64,000 nt of DNA from Lewinellaceae bacterium. Lineage in GTDB: Bacteria > Bacteroidota > Bacteroidia > Chitinophagales > Saprospiraceae. The stretch is taken from assembly GCA_020636405.1 (NCBI GenBank), contig JACJXW010000006.1:806001-870000 (forward strand). The letters run 5' to 3'. Under the pieces are notes generated by a model. The model was not told where the DNA came from. It worked only from the letters and a program-made list of their open reading frames with translations, and made no database searches. Positions 8,662 to 18,525 of this stretch are shown in pieces. The translations under genes and the position numbers were made by a program. Every line of letters starts with the position of its first letter. Positions within the stretch are counted from its first letter, which is position 1.

Positions 8662-9225
8662 TCAACGCTCCGCCTTCAGTTTATCCTTAAATGCTTTTCT
8701 GAACTTCTGTACTTTGGGCGTAATGATGAATGTGCAGTAGGGGTTGCGGTTGCCGACATTGCGGTAGTATTCCTGGTGGTACTCCTCCGCCGGGAAGAAT
8801 TCCCCGAACGGGCTGATCTCCGTGACGATCGGGCGATCCCATATCTCGGGCGCCACTTCTGCCCGGGAGCGCTCGGCTGCTGCACGTTGTGCTTCATTAT
8901 GGTAAAAGATCACCGAGCGGTACTGCGGCCCTACGTCGTTGCCCTGCCGGTTGGGCGTGGTAGGGTCGTGGGTGGCCCAGAAGATCTCCAGAATATCTTC
9001 ATAGGAAATGACTGAGGGGTTAAATTCAACCTGCACCACCTCTGCATGCCGGGTGACGCCGGAGCAGACACTCTCGTAATCTGCCGTTTCAGCCGAGCCG
9101 CCGGAGTAGCCGGAGGTGACGGAAAGTACGCCTTCCACTTCCTGGAAAACGGCCTCGGTGCACCAGAAACACCCGCCGCCAAGGGTGGCCAGTTGGGGGG
9201 AGAAGTTGGTTGCTGTTTTATCCAT
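8662..9225 (-). CDS. msrA: Peptide-methionine (S)-S-oxide reductase
   Basis: 187 aa. MsrA reduces methionine S-sulfoxide in proteins or free form. The catalytic cysteine is C19 in GGGCFWCTE, and GYSGG, HAEVVQVEF and YRSVIFYHNEAQ are the other conserved blocks. The C-terminus (PYCTFIITPKVQKFRKAF) has one resolving-type Cys. No signal peptide, so it acts in the cytoplasm. No MsrB domain is fused. It is a single gene, 119 bp from mqnA on the same strand. Confidence 0.95.
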   Translation of the reverse strand: MDKTATNFSPQLATLGGGCFWCTEAVFQEVEGVLSVTSGYSGGSAETADYESVCSGVTRHAEVVQVEFNPSVISYEDILEIFWATHDPTTPNRQGNDVGPQYRSVIFYHNEAQRAAAERSRAEVAPEIWDRPIVTEISPFGEFFPAEEYHQEYYRNVGNRNPYCTFIITPKVQKFRKAFKDKLKAER

Positions 9226-9344
9226 TGTGTGGTGATAATATTTATGAAGTATTATAACGCTGGCTATTGTTTAAGGTTTGGCATGGAAGCTTTCGCCCGC
9301 TATATGCCCGGCCCTACACTGGGTTTGCAGTAGCCTGAAACTGC

Positions 9345-10112
9345 TCAAAACGTCAGGCTCGCCGGTACCTGCGGGCCGATCGCCTCCAGAAAGCGGCCCA
9401 GCGCCTTCCGCTTCGGCCCATCGAGCTCATAGCTGATATGCCGGGTGAAGTATTCCTCCAGGTCGAAGTTGGGATGGGGAGAGGGGAGGAGGTACATCAG
9501 TTCTGGAATGTGTGCGATACCTTGCCGCATGGCGTGGTTGAACGCCTCGATAAATTCAGGGTCCAGCGGTTGGTTGCTCACCCAGGCGGCGAAAACGAAT
9601 GGCAGGCCGGTATGGCGCAGCCAGGCTTCCCCCAGGTCGTAAACGTAGGGAAAGCGTTCTTCCAGCCCGATGGTACGGTCGCCGATGACCAGGCCGGCGC
9701 GGGTGCCGCCCAGAGTGGGAATGTATCCGTCGGAAGCGGGGATCAGTTCGGGGTTGGCCTTCCAGTAATCTCGCAGCAGCAATTTTGTCAGTTCGACCGA
9801 AGTGCGGGAGTGGTGGTCCAGGTAAAGCGCTGTTACCTCAGAAAGCGGACATTCACTGTAAATGCCTACTGTTTTTACTGCCCCTACCGTTCCAATACAG
9901 TAATCGGAGATCAGGTGAGGCGTATCCAGTTCAGGGATGACCGCTACGGGCACGAGCCCCAGGCCGGCGTCTCCTTCCTTTAGCCTTTTGGCGCAAACGG
10001 AGGGGATCTCCAGTTTCAATTCTATTTGTGAGGCGATCGGGCTTTGCAGCAGGCCGTAGAGCAGCGGCTTGGTATTGAGATAACTTACGGCAGTAACTTT
10101 GAGTTTTCTCAC
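9345..10112 (-). CDS. mqnA: Chorismate dehydratase (futalosine menaquinone pathway)
   Basis: 255 aa. MqnA makes 3-enolpyruvylbenzoate from chorismate, the first step of the futalosine route. The fold is a periplasmic-binding-protein-like domain: VSYLNTKPLLYGL at the N-terminus, GLVPVAVIPEL, and GGTRAGLVIGDRTIG at about residues 133-147 are typical. The start is a GTG at 10110-10112: the upstream stop TGA is followed by T and then GTG, so the gene begins one base after the phosphatase stop codon, which suggests translational coupling. Last gene of the mqnE-phosphatase-mqnA operon. Confidence 0.92.
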   Translation of the reverse strand: MRKLKVTAVSYLNTKPLLYGLLQSPIASQIELKLEIPSVCAKRLKEGDAGLGLVPVAVIPELDTPHLISDYCIGTVGAVKTVGIYSECPLSEVTALYLDHHSRTSVELTKLLLRDYWKANPELIPASDGYIPTLGGTRAGLVIGDRTIGLEERFPYVYDLGEAWLRHTGLPFVFAAWVSNQPLDPEFIEAFNHAMRQGIAHIPELMYLLPSPHPNFDLEEYFTRHISYELDGPKRKALGRFLEAIGPQVPASLTF

Positions 10113-10113
10113 A

Positions 10114-10743
10114 TCAGGCTATTTTCAGGCCGGCGGTCTCCAGGTGGCTCAGGTCGTTTTCCATCAGAAAGTGGAAGGTGTCTCCCTTTAACTTCACCTG
10201 ATACAGGCCTGTATTCGAATGTTGATAATTGTCCATATTTTGAAGGGGCTGCTCCTGCAGCAGGCACATCAGGCAGCGCATGGCCCTGCCGTGGGAGCAC
10301 ACCAGCAAGGTGTTCTCCGGACGTTCGCGCAAGTGCTCGATGAAGCGCGAGATCCGCGCGGCCAGGCTGGCGGCGCTCTCCGCTCCATCCAGGCTGGCGT
10401 GGAAATTTCCCCTTTTCCATTCATCGGTAATTTCGCGGTACTGCTCCATCATTGCGGGCGTACTCTTCTTCCCTTCGTGGCTTCCCCAGGCGATCTCGTT
10501 GATGTCGGCAAATTGTTCCCAGGGTAGGCCCAGTTCGAGGAAATGGTGTACGGTTTCATGGGTGCGCCGCAGCCGAGAGGTCAATACGGCTTCAAAGCCG
10601 ATGTCTTTGTATTGTTCGTAGAACGCCCTGGCCTGACGGCGGCCCAGCTCGTTGAGGCTGGTATCTACCCCCTGCCCCTGAACGATGCCCATTCGGTTGT
10701 AATCCGTCTCGCCGTGGCGAATGATATAGATCTCTTTTTGCAT
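10114..10743 (-). CDS. Histidine phosphatase family protein
   Basis: 209 aa from the ATG at 10743 (MQKEIYIIRHGETDYN); a start at 10764 would overlap mqnE by 11 bp. The phosphohistidine motif RHGE sits at residues 9-12, with LTSRLRRTHET and the second catalytic His in LLVCSHGRAMRCL. These mark the phosphoglycerate-mutase/histidine-phosphatase superfamily. The substrate cannot be read from sequence. It lies between mqnE (10-bp gap) and mqnA (1-bp gap), so it is co-expressed with futalosine-pathway genes; a role in that pathway is possible but unproven. Confidence 0.85.
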   Translation of the reverse strand: MQKEIYIIRHGETDYNRMGIVQGQGVDTSLNELGRRQARAFYEQYKDIGFEAVLTSRLRRTHETVHHFLELGLPWEQFADINEIAWGSHEGKKSTPAMMEQYREITDEWKRGNFHASLDGAESAASLAARISRFIEHLRERPENTLLVCSHGRAMRCLMCLLQEQPLQNMDNYQHSNTGLYQVKLKGDTFHFLMENDLSHLETAGLKIA

Positions 10744-10753
10744 TTTATAGGGG

Positions 10754-11956
<1,203 letters not shown>

Positions 11957-12094
11957 AGGATTGTGCGCTGTTTTTCCAGGTCAAAGGTATAATAAACTTT
12001 CGGAACTTTCAGTTTTTTTTGAAAAGGTAACAACCTTCCGGCAAAGATAGTTTTTTGAATATACAAATGAAAAGGCGGGAGGTTCACGGGCTGC

Positions 12095-14662
12095 TCAAAG
12101 GCGAAGCACCCGGGTGTGCCAGCGGAAGCCACTTTCGGTTATCAGTTCGATGAAGTAAGTGCCCCGGGGCCAGGAAGAGGCGTCGACTTCCACCTGATTG
12201 CTGCCGGCCCGGAACGGCACCTGCTGTGCCAGCACGTTGAGCCCCTGAGCATTGTAGGCCCGGAGCTGTCCGGCTTCGGTTTTTATGGCCGTCCATCGGA
12301 ACATTACCATATGGGCTGTTGGGTTGGGCAGGGCCAGCAAGGCAGAGGCTTTTTCTACCGGGAGGTAGAGATGGCGGAGCGGGCTGTAGATAAAGGAGCC
12401 ATCCTCGTCCTCCATCCGCAGGCGGTAGTAATAGGTGCGGCCCATTGCCACGTTGGCGTCGGTGAAAGCATAAAAGGAAGTGCCCGCCCTTCCCTGTGCC
12501 GGGATCCAACCGGCCGGTTGAAAGTTTTTGCCGTCCGAGGAGCGTTCAATCTCGAAACCTTTGAATTGTTCTTCGTTGGCGGATTGCCAGTTCAGTACGG
12601 CCGTACCGTTTTCTACCCGGGCGGAAAACCCCAGCAATTCCAGGGGTAAGCTCCCTCCGGATTGCACCCATACCGAGTAGGAGTTGGGCGGCAGTTCAAT
12701 ATAGATGGAGTTGGGAAGGGAGTGGTTCTGATCGGAAACGATGGCAAAGGGAAAGTTGGAGTTGCCGATCACATCGTCGAAGCGCGTGCCGCTGGGAGCG
12801 TTGGCGGTATTGATGACATGGTCGACTTTCAGGGGCCCGTCACAAAAATTAATGGCTACGATGACCTCCTGCCCGGTGGGGCCGCCGCTGATCTGGTAGA
12901 TCAGCGCTTTGTCCTGGCAACCATTGAAATAGTTGGCGGCGTAAGGGGCAGGGTTTCCTTTGCGGTTGAGGTAATCGACGGTAGGCGCCCCAAATATGTA
13001 GGTTTTGTGCAGGTTGATCAATTGGTCGATCTGCGGCTTGAGGACTGGCGGCTGGTAGTACCCCAGGCCGACGCCCATGTAGTCGGGGTAAAAGACGCAG
13101 GGTGCTCCTACTTTATTGTTGGTGAGGATATAGGCGTAGGCCAGCAACAGTTCACTCTTGAGGTATTCCCCATTGGTGCGGAAGTCGTGGTTGTTGAGGA
13201 AAGTGACGACATCGAAACCGCTGCTGCCCGCCTGGTCCACCATACCGGAAGTGAACACGTCCCGAGAGTCGTAGTTGTTGTTTTCACAAGCCTGTTTGAG
13301 GGCGTCGCGCAGGGCAAAGTCGAAAGCGCGCACGCCTACGCCCGGGGCGCCGGTATTGGCCTGGTCCACCCAGTTTTTTAGAATGAACGGGTTGGAATCA
13401 AAGTATTCTCCGACCACTATCCCCGGGCTGTGGCTGTTGGCCAGCAGGCCACTCATAGCCGTGCCGATGAAACCCGGAGGGAAGTGCTTGACCGCATCCA
13501 TCCGATAGCCGCGGATACCGGCATCTTCCCACAGCCAGTTGGTCCAGTCGGAAAGGGCGGCGCCAACCTGTGGCTGGGCCTGGTCGTAGTCGTAGAAAAA
13601 CCAAAGCCAGTCCCAATCGCCATCCAGTTGAGTGTAGCTGGTATTGGTGGTATTGGGTTTGAAGTATTCGAAATTCATCTCTCCCTGGTTGTGGGAAAAG
13701 TCGAACAGGGTATAGGTCTCGTAGAGGAGCAGGTTGTCCATATCGATCAGAAAGCTGTCCACCCCGGTTCCGGGTCCATCGGGGTCGTAGTAGATGGCGT
13801 AGATGCGGTGGTCGGAATAGCCGCCTTCAATGTTGGTGAGGTAAATGATAAGGCGGTCGCCGGAGGCATTAAACTGGCCGGGGCTGAGGCTGAGCTGAAA
13901 CTCGTCGGTATTGCAGTTGTTGACCGTACCCAGGTAAGCTTGCATGTCCTGGTTGAGCAGGATGGTATTGTTGCTCTGGTTGCAGTCCTTGCCGCCGTTG
14001 TCCTCCACCTCGTTCACGGCGCCCTGGTAGGGCTGGTTTTCGTAAGCCTCGGTGGTGATGTACACCTTATACCGGTAGCTGGAGCCGTAAGCGCCTGTTT
14101 TGGAACTGATGCGGAAATAATAGGCGCCGGCGCCCAGGGCGCTGTTCATGCCATTGGCCCCGGGTGTGCCATTGAGGGGGACGGAACAACGATACCGGTC
14201 GGAGGGAAAAGCCCGCTTGTTGGTATTCATATGCACTTCAACATAGGCCTTCAGCGCGGGGTTGGGCTCTGCCTGGCCTCCGTCGCGGTGGTTGTAAACC
14301 ACATCGGCTATGGGTTTGATGCCATTGCCATTCAGGGTGCTGATCAGGGCATCATACTCGGCACGGGTGCCAAAGCCGGTGGCTCCCAGCCCGTACTCGC
14401 CCAGGTCGTAGAGGTCCTTGGGGTCGTAGCCATTGGAGCAGTTGCCGAAACTGGCGCGGGGCAGCGGCGGCAACCACAAATAGGTGAAGTTTGACAGGCT
14501 GCCGGCCTGGCCCGCTAAGGTACTGGCCCAGGAGTTGCCGCTGTACCCGTTACATCCCGGTTTGGGATAATCCCAGTACCAGGCCTGCATCATGAAGTCC
14601 TGTGTCCAGCCGGCTACCGCCCAGAGCAGCGCCGCTATTGTGATACTGTTGCGCAACATCAT
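12095..14662 (-). CDS. Secreted GH13 alpha-amylase with T9SS sorting domain
   Basis: About 855 aa from ATG 14662; the longer frame from 14743 starts inside a palindromic element and is not credible. The signal peptide is ITIAALLWAVAGWTQ. The GH13 barrel shows region I ADVVYNH, region II GYRMDAVKHF (nucleophile Asp), region III GEYF (acid Glu) and region IV FLNNHD. A large strand-rich insertion lies between regions I and II (about residues 140-300). The C-terminal 190 residues form an Ig-like segment (FEIERSSDGKNF) and a T9SS type A sorting domain ending in HTRVLRL, so the enzyme is exported and probably surface-anchored. It would hydrolyse alpha-1,4-glucans. Single gene; the element at 14682-14842 lies 20 bp upstream of the start codon. 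Confidence 0.9.
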   Translation of the reverse strand: MMLRNSITIAALLWAVAGWTQDFMMQAWYWDYPKPGCNGYSGNSWASTLAGQAGSLSNFTYLWLPPLPRASFGNCSNGYDPKDLYDLGEYGLGATGFGTRAEYDALISTLNGNGIKPIADVVYNHRDGGQAEPNPALKAYVEVHMNTNKRAFPSDRYRCSVPLNGTPGANGMNSALGAGAYYFRISSKTGAYGSSYRYKVYITTEAYENQPYQGAVNEVEDNGGKDCNQSNNTILLNQDMQAYLGTVNNCNTDEFQLSLSPGQFNASGDRLIIYLTNIEGGYSDHRIYAIYYDPDGPGTGVDSFLIDMDNLLLYETYTLFDFSHNQGEMNFEYFKPNTTNTSYTQLDGDWDWLWFFYDYDQAQPQVGAALSDWTNWLWEDAGIRGYRMDAVKHFPPGFIGTAMSGLLANSHSPGIVVGEYFDSNPFILKNWVDQANTGAPGVGVRAFDFALRDALKQACENNNYDSRDVFTSGMVDQAGSSGFDVVTFLNNHDFRTNGEYLKSELLLAYAYILTNNKVGAPCVFYPDYMGVGLGYYQPPVLKPQIDQLINLHKTYIFGAPTVDYLNRKGNPAPYAANYFNGCQDKALIYQISGGPTGQEVIVAINFCDGPLKVDHVINTANAPSGTRFDDVIGNSNFPFAIVSDQNHSLPNSIYIELPPNSYSVWVQSGGSLPLELLGFSARVENGTAVLNWQSANEEQFKGFEIERSSDGKNFQPAGWIPAQGRAGTSFYAFTDANVAMGRTYYYRLRMEDEDGSFIYSPLRHLYLPVEKASALLALPNPTAHMVMFRWTAIKTEAGQLRAYNAQGLNVLAQQVPFRAGSNQVEVDASSWPRGTYFIELITESGFRWHTRVLRL

Positions 14663-14681
14663 CCGTTCGGTTTGGCAATTA

Positions 14682-14842
14682 AGAGTGTGTTCAAATTTCA
14701 ATGATGAGTCGAAAACGAGAAAATTTTGTTTCAGACAAGGCAAATTTTGCAGTCGGATGCGGGCAATCCAACGAAAAATTTAACGCCGTTTGAAACAAAA
14801 TTTGCCGTTTGCATACCATTGATTGAATTTTGAACACACTCT
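14682..14842. mobile_element. MITE-like palindromic element, 161 bp
   Basis: Terminal inverted repeats AGAGTGTGTTCAAATTTCAAT and ATTGAATTTTGAACACACTCT pair at 20 of 21 positions. An inner pair (AAATTTTGTTTCA with TGAAACAAAATTT) nests inside. There is no coding capacity. It sits just upstream of the amylase gene and may carry or disturb its promoter. The outer arm core GTGTTCAAATTTC is repeated in the hairpin at 53455-53508. Confidence 0.7.
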
Positions 14843-15196
14843 AAAGAGAGCAGGAGGGTCGCAGGCGTCAATATATCAGATGCAAAAATAACGTATCTTT
14901 AATAATTGATTGAATCTTGTTTCGAATTTTGTTCGGGATATTTTACTTTTGCCGTAAGTTGTTCTTTCTTGAAGCATACATCCCAATTTCTATTACTCAA
15001 ACAGCCTCCCAACCGGGAAAGCGATTCTAGCTGAAGGCATCATTTCTTCTGTTACTCAACTGTATTGGATAAGTCGGGTGTACTATGCGTACGGGTGCCG
15101 TCGGTGGTATGAGGAGGTTTCGGACAGGAAGGTCATTTCGAAGCTGTCAGGCAGTTATCGGTTTATTCTTTTGATTCACCTTTAAAATTTGATGAG
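14843..15196. other. Intergenic region with a possible + strand promoter
   Basis: 354 bp without a gene. TACTTTTG at 14944-14951 matches the TAnnTTTG -7 box and would give a roughly 250-nt leader to the secreted-protein gene at 15197. No -33 element at the right distance is clear. Nothing else recognised. Confidence 0.35.
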
Positions 15197-16514
15197 ATGA
15201 GAAGGGTTTTGCTTGGAGTAATTTTTTTTATTATCCCTGCATTTGCTTTTTACAAATTACCACTCCTTATATGTACGATGGCATCGCCAATAACTGGAGC
15301 GGTTTGGGTATTACAGGAGTTTATCGAGGTCTAGGGTTGAAATCATGGAAATTTACCCGGCAGGCAAACTTTACGGGAGACATATTTTACAAGGTTTATA
15401 ACCAATCAAACAATTTTAACAACAATTTTAATGATCCATCGGGCTCAAAAGTGTGGAGTGGGGAGTGTCCATAAATTCTCAAGGAACTGCTTTTGCTTAC
15501 GGGGACGGAGGTGGAACAGCGGGTTCCTACCCTGCCACAAGTGGGAGGTTTTACACCTATGTTTGGGAAGATGTATCTACAAGTTCCAATGCCCGGGTGA
15601 TTGTCATGGAAACCACAAATGCCCCGGTTTCCATCAATACGGTTAGCCAGCTTCCGACCAATTCACCTGTACCTGCAAATCAGGGCGTTACTGTAACTGT
15701 CACCCTGAGTGGTACTCCTTCCACCCAAGAAAATGTTTTCTTGCGATACTCTACAGATAATTTCGCGACCTATGGAACATTGCTTAGTCCGACCACCGGG
15801 GCAGGAACCGCTTCCCAGGAGTTTACCATTCCTGGTCAGCCGGAAATGACCAACCTTCAGTATTACCTTTTACAACGACCCTTTCTTCTATGTGTGGTAA
15901 TCAAGACCTTACTGACTTGGCAACGATAAACTTCAGCAACAATGGGGGATGAATTATGGAATCAGCTTTCTCCTTCCCGTCACACTTACACACTTCACCG
16001 CCCGCTCCATTTCATCCTCCACCCACCTCACCCTGGTACCGCCACCGAAACCAACAATTCCCACTTCGAGGTGCAGCGCTCGGCTGACGGTATAAATGGG
16101 AGGTGCTGGGCGAGGTGAAAGGCGCGGCACTATTCAGGAGCCCCAACAATATGAATTCACGGACGACCGTCCGCCCGTCAGCCTCAGCTACTACCGCCTG
16201 CGGCAAGTCGATTACGACGGGCAGTACGAGTACTCGCCCGTCGTGACGGTAACCGGAAAGGCGGAGCTTTCCCCTTTCGGTGTTTCCCAACCCGGCGGGG
16301 GAGTCCGTTTCACTCGTGCTGCCAGGTGGAGCGGAAGGTACCTGCGCGCCGAGTTGTACGACGCCCGTACCGGCAGGTGCTCCGGCAGCAACTGGCAGCA
16401 GAAAGTGGTAAGGTAGAAATAGGGCTTACCAGCCTGCCGCCCGGCCTCTATTACCTGTCCATTCGGGATGGGCAGGGCAAGCAGCTGGGTGTACAGCGCA
16501 TTGCCAAGCGGTAA
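15197..16514 (+). pseudogene. T9SS-secreted protein, reading frame broken
   Basis: A signal peptide (MRRVLLGVIFFIIPAFAF) starts at 15197. The frame then shifts at a T-run (15247-15251; one more T would continue as LQITTPYMYDG), again near 15455-15475, near 15865, and near GGTACC at 16035-16040. The recognisable parts are an N-terminal strand-rich domain, an Ig-like segment (VTVTLSGTPSTQENVFLRYS), the linker LPVTLTHFTAR and a T9SS C-terminal domain ending LYYLSIRDGQGKQLGVQRI. Function unknown. The next gene is a relative with the same C-terminal half. Several breaks look like sequence-consensus errors because single-base or GGTACC-to-GGTC edits restore the family pattern. Confidence 0.6.
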
Positions 16515-16616
16515 AGGGCGCCTTTACCCAGAGTTCATCCAGTGAAAAAGGCGTCTCTGTTTGTTGAACAAATTCTAAATTTTCCAAACTTATCCGATCC
16601 AATACAAGCTAAAGGC

Positions 16617-17768
16617 ATGAAACGGTTACTTCTTGTGGGCTTTACCCTGTTTGCAGCCGTCTCCCAGGTGGAAGCTGCCTATGGTTATTTTGGCAATTGC
16701 GCCACTTTTATTGAATTTGGGAACTTGTACTACAAAGTCGGAGGGTGTAGTGCCAATGACCCGAACTTCGACGGCGCCAACCTGGGGGCCAATCTAACCA
16801 CCCTGGTGATGGATAATGTCCAGCAGTACACTTACGAAAACGGCGGCGATGATGTGCTTTCCGGATTTCTGCATTACCGGGTTTACCCTTCCTCCGGAAG
16901 CCCGGGTGGATTCACACAGGTGCGGTTGGAAATGGTTTCTATACTTGGCGGTGGAGATGAGCGGCGGGAGGCATTTCTCAATCTCGACCTTATCCAGGGC
17001 TTATTGCCGGGCACTGAATATAAGCTGGAAGTATACTTCAGGGCAGAGGTGGATTGGAACCCGACGAACGGCAGTGTCGATGCGGAATTTTTTGATAACA
17101 ACAACGCCAAGAACTATACGGCTACCTTTTCAACAGCCGGGGTTTTACCTGTGGTTTTTAACCATTTCACCGGCAAGGCTCACCAGGGCATCACCCACCT
17201 CACCTGGTACCACCGCCACCGAAACCAACAATTCCCACTTCGAGGTGCAGCGCTCGGTACCGATTACCGCAAATGGGCGGTGCTGGGGAGGTCAAAGGCG
17301 CCGGCACTATTCAGGAACCCCAACAATATGAATTCACGGACGCCTACCCACCCGCCGGTATCAGCTACTACCGCCTGCGGCAAGTCGATTACGACGGGCA
17401 GTACGCGTACTCCCCGGTAGTGGCGGTAAACCGGAAAGGGAGGGGTACTCCTTCTCTGTTTTCCCCAATCCGGCGTCTGATCATATACAGGTAGTGCTGC
17501 CTGCCGGGGAGGAGGGGGTAGCGGAACTCTACAATGGTACCAGCGCATAAGGCAGCAGCCACTACACTCCGACAATGGTAAGGAGGAGGTCCAGCTCATC
17601 GGTCTGCCCGCGGGGATTTACTACCTGTCCATCCTCGATGGCAGAGGGCGGCAGCTGGGCGTACAGCGCTTCGTAAAAAGTAGAGGTTTGTCCAAGTTTT
17701 CTGAATATAACGGATTGCGTAGCTGCGATGAAGTATGTCTCGGATCAGAGACGAAAAGCCAACGCTAG
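16617..17768 (+). pseudogene. T9SS-secreted protein, reading frame broken after residue ~195
   Basis: The start at 16617 gives a signal peptide (LLLVGFTLFAAVSQVEA) and about 195 intact residues of a secreted strand-rich domain of unknown function. The C-terminal module (FNHFTGKAHQGITHLTW, then NSHFEVQRS, YYRLRQVDYDGQYAYSPVV and YYLSILDGRGRQLGVQRF) is spread over three frames. Shortening GGTACC to GGTC or GGTCC at 17206, 17256 and 17536 removes most breaks; for example 17536 then reads LYNGQRIRQQPLHSDNGK. In the given sequence the last frame runs to a TAG at 17766-17768. It is a tandem relative of the preceding gene; the two share C-terminal halves nearly word for word. Confidence 0.6.
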
Positions 17769-17771
17769 CTG

Positions 17772-17813
17772 GGCGATCCCTGTGGAATAAATATAAATTC
17801 CACAGGGATCGCC
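17772..17813. repeat. Perfect 17-bp stem palindrome
   Basis: GGCGATCCCTGTGGAAT and ATTCCACAGGGATCGCC pair perfectly around AAATATAA. It directly follows the T9SS gene and could end its transcript, although no T-run follows. Its right arm GGGATCGCC begins the first copy of the tandem array that follows. Confidence 0.8.
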
Positions 17814-18473
17814 AAAATTTTTGCGTCGAAGACGATAACCCCGTGTCCCCTCAAGTTGACGGGTGTAACGTCTCCGACCCAAATACACTGACGCATAACT
17901 GGTCAGCGTATTTGGGGTCCGGGTTCACGTCTTCAGGGCAGCTACGCAAAACGTTACAATCAGCAAATTTCGATATGACTGGGATTGAACGCCGACTGGG
18001 ATCGCCAAAATTTTTTGGCGTCGAAGACGATAAACCGCGTCCCCTCAAGTTGACGGGTGTAACGTCTCCGACCCAAATAAATTTGGGGTCCGGGTTCACG
18101 TCAACGTCTCCGGTAAAATACACTGACGCATAACTGGTCAGCGTATTTGGGGGTAAGGGTTCACGTCTTCAGGGCAGCTACGCAAAACGTTACAATCAGC
18201 AAATTTCGATATGACTGGGATTGAACGCCGACAGGGATCGCCAAAATTTTTTGGCGTCGGAGACGATAAACCCGTGTCCCCTCAAGTTGACGGGTGTAAC
18301 GTCTCCGACCCAAATACACTGACGCATAACTGGTCAGCGTATTTGGGGGTCCGGGTTCACGTCAACGTCTCCGACCCAAATACACTGACGCATAACTGGT
18401 CAGCGTATTTGGGGGTCCGGGTTCACGTCTTCAGGGCAGCTACGCAAAACTTTACAATCAGGGAATTTCGATA
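17804..18473. repeat. Three tandem copies of a structured non-coding module
   Basis: Copies at about 17804-17997, 17998-18233 and 18234-18473 share, in order, GGGATCGCCAAAATTTTTTG, a GACGATAAACCCG block, CCCTCAAGTTGACGGGTG, AACGTCTCCGACCCAAATAC, the hairpin CCAAATACACTGAC/GTCAGCGTATTTGG, TCCGGGTTCACGTC, TTCAGGGCAGCTACGCAAAA and CAGCAAATTTCGATATGACT. Copies 2 and 3 contain an inner duplication of the roughly 66-bp hairpin block. Open frames here (for example 18211-18474) follow the repeat and are not believed. Function unknown; see findings. Confidence 0.8.
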
Positions 18474-18525
18474 AGGATTCCCCGGGGTATCCGCCGGAAA
18501 ATCCGTGCTATTCGCGTTATTTGCG

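Noticed and set aside
13430..14494. 354-aa frame opposite the amylase gene
   Set aside because: Antisense shadow rich in V/G/A; the GH13 motifs are on the other strand.
17804..18473. Integron attC array or retron RNA
   Set aside because: No integrase or reverse transcriptase is in the window, core sites of the attC type could not be placed consistently at the hairpin feet, and no cassettes lie between copies.
18211..18474. Small genes inside the tandem-repeat block
   Set aside because: Peptides simply follow the repeat (same words in successive copies) and have no start context or family.
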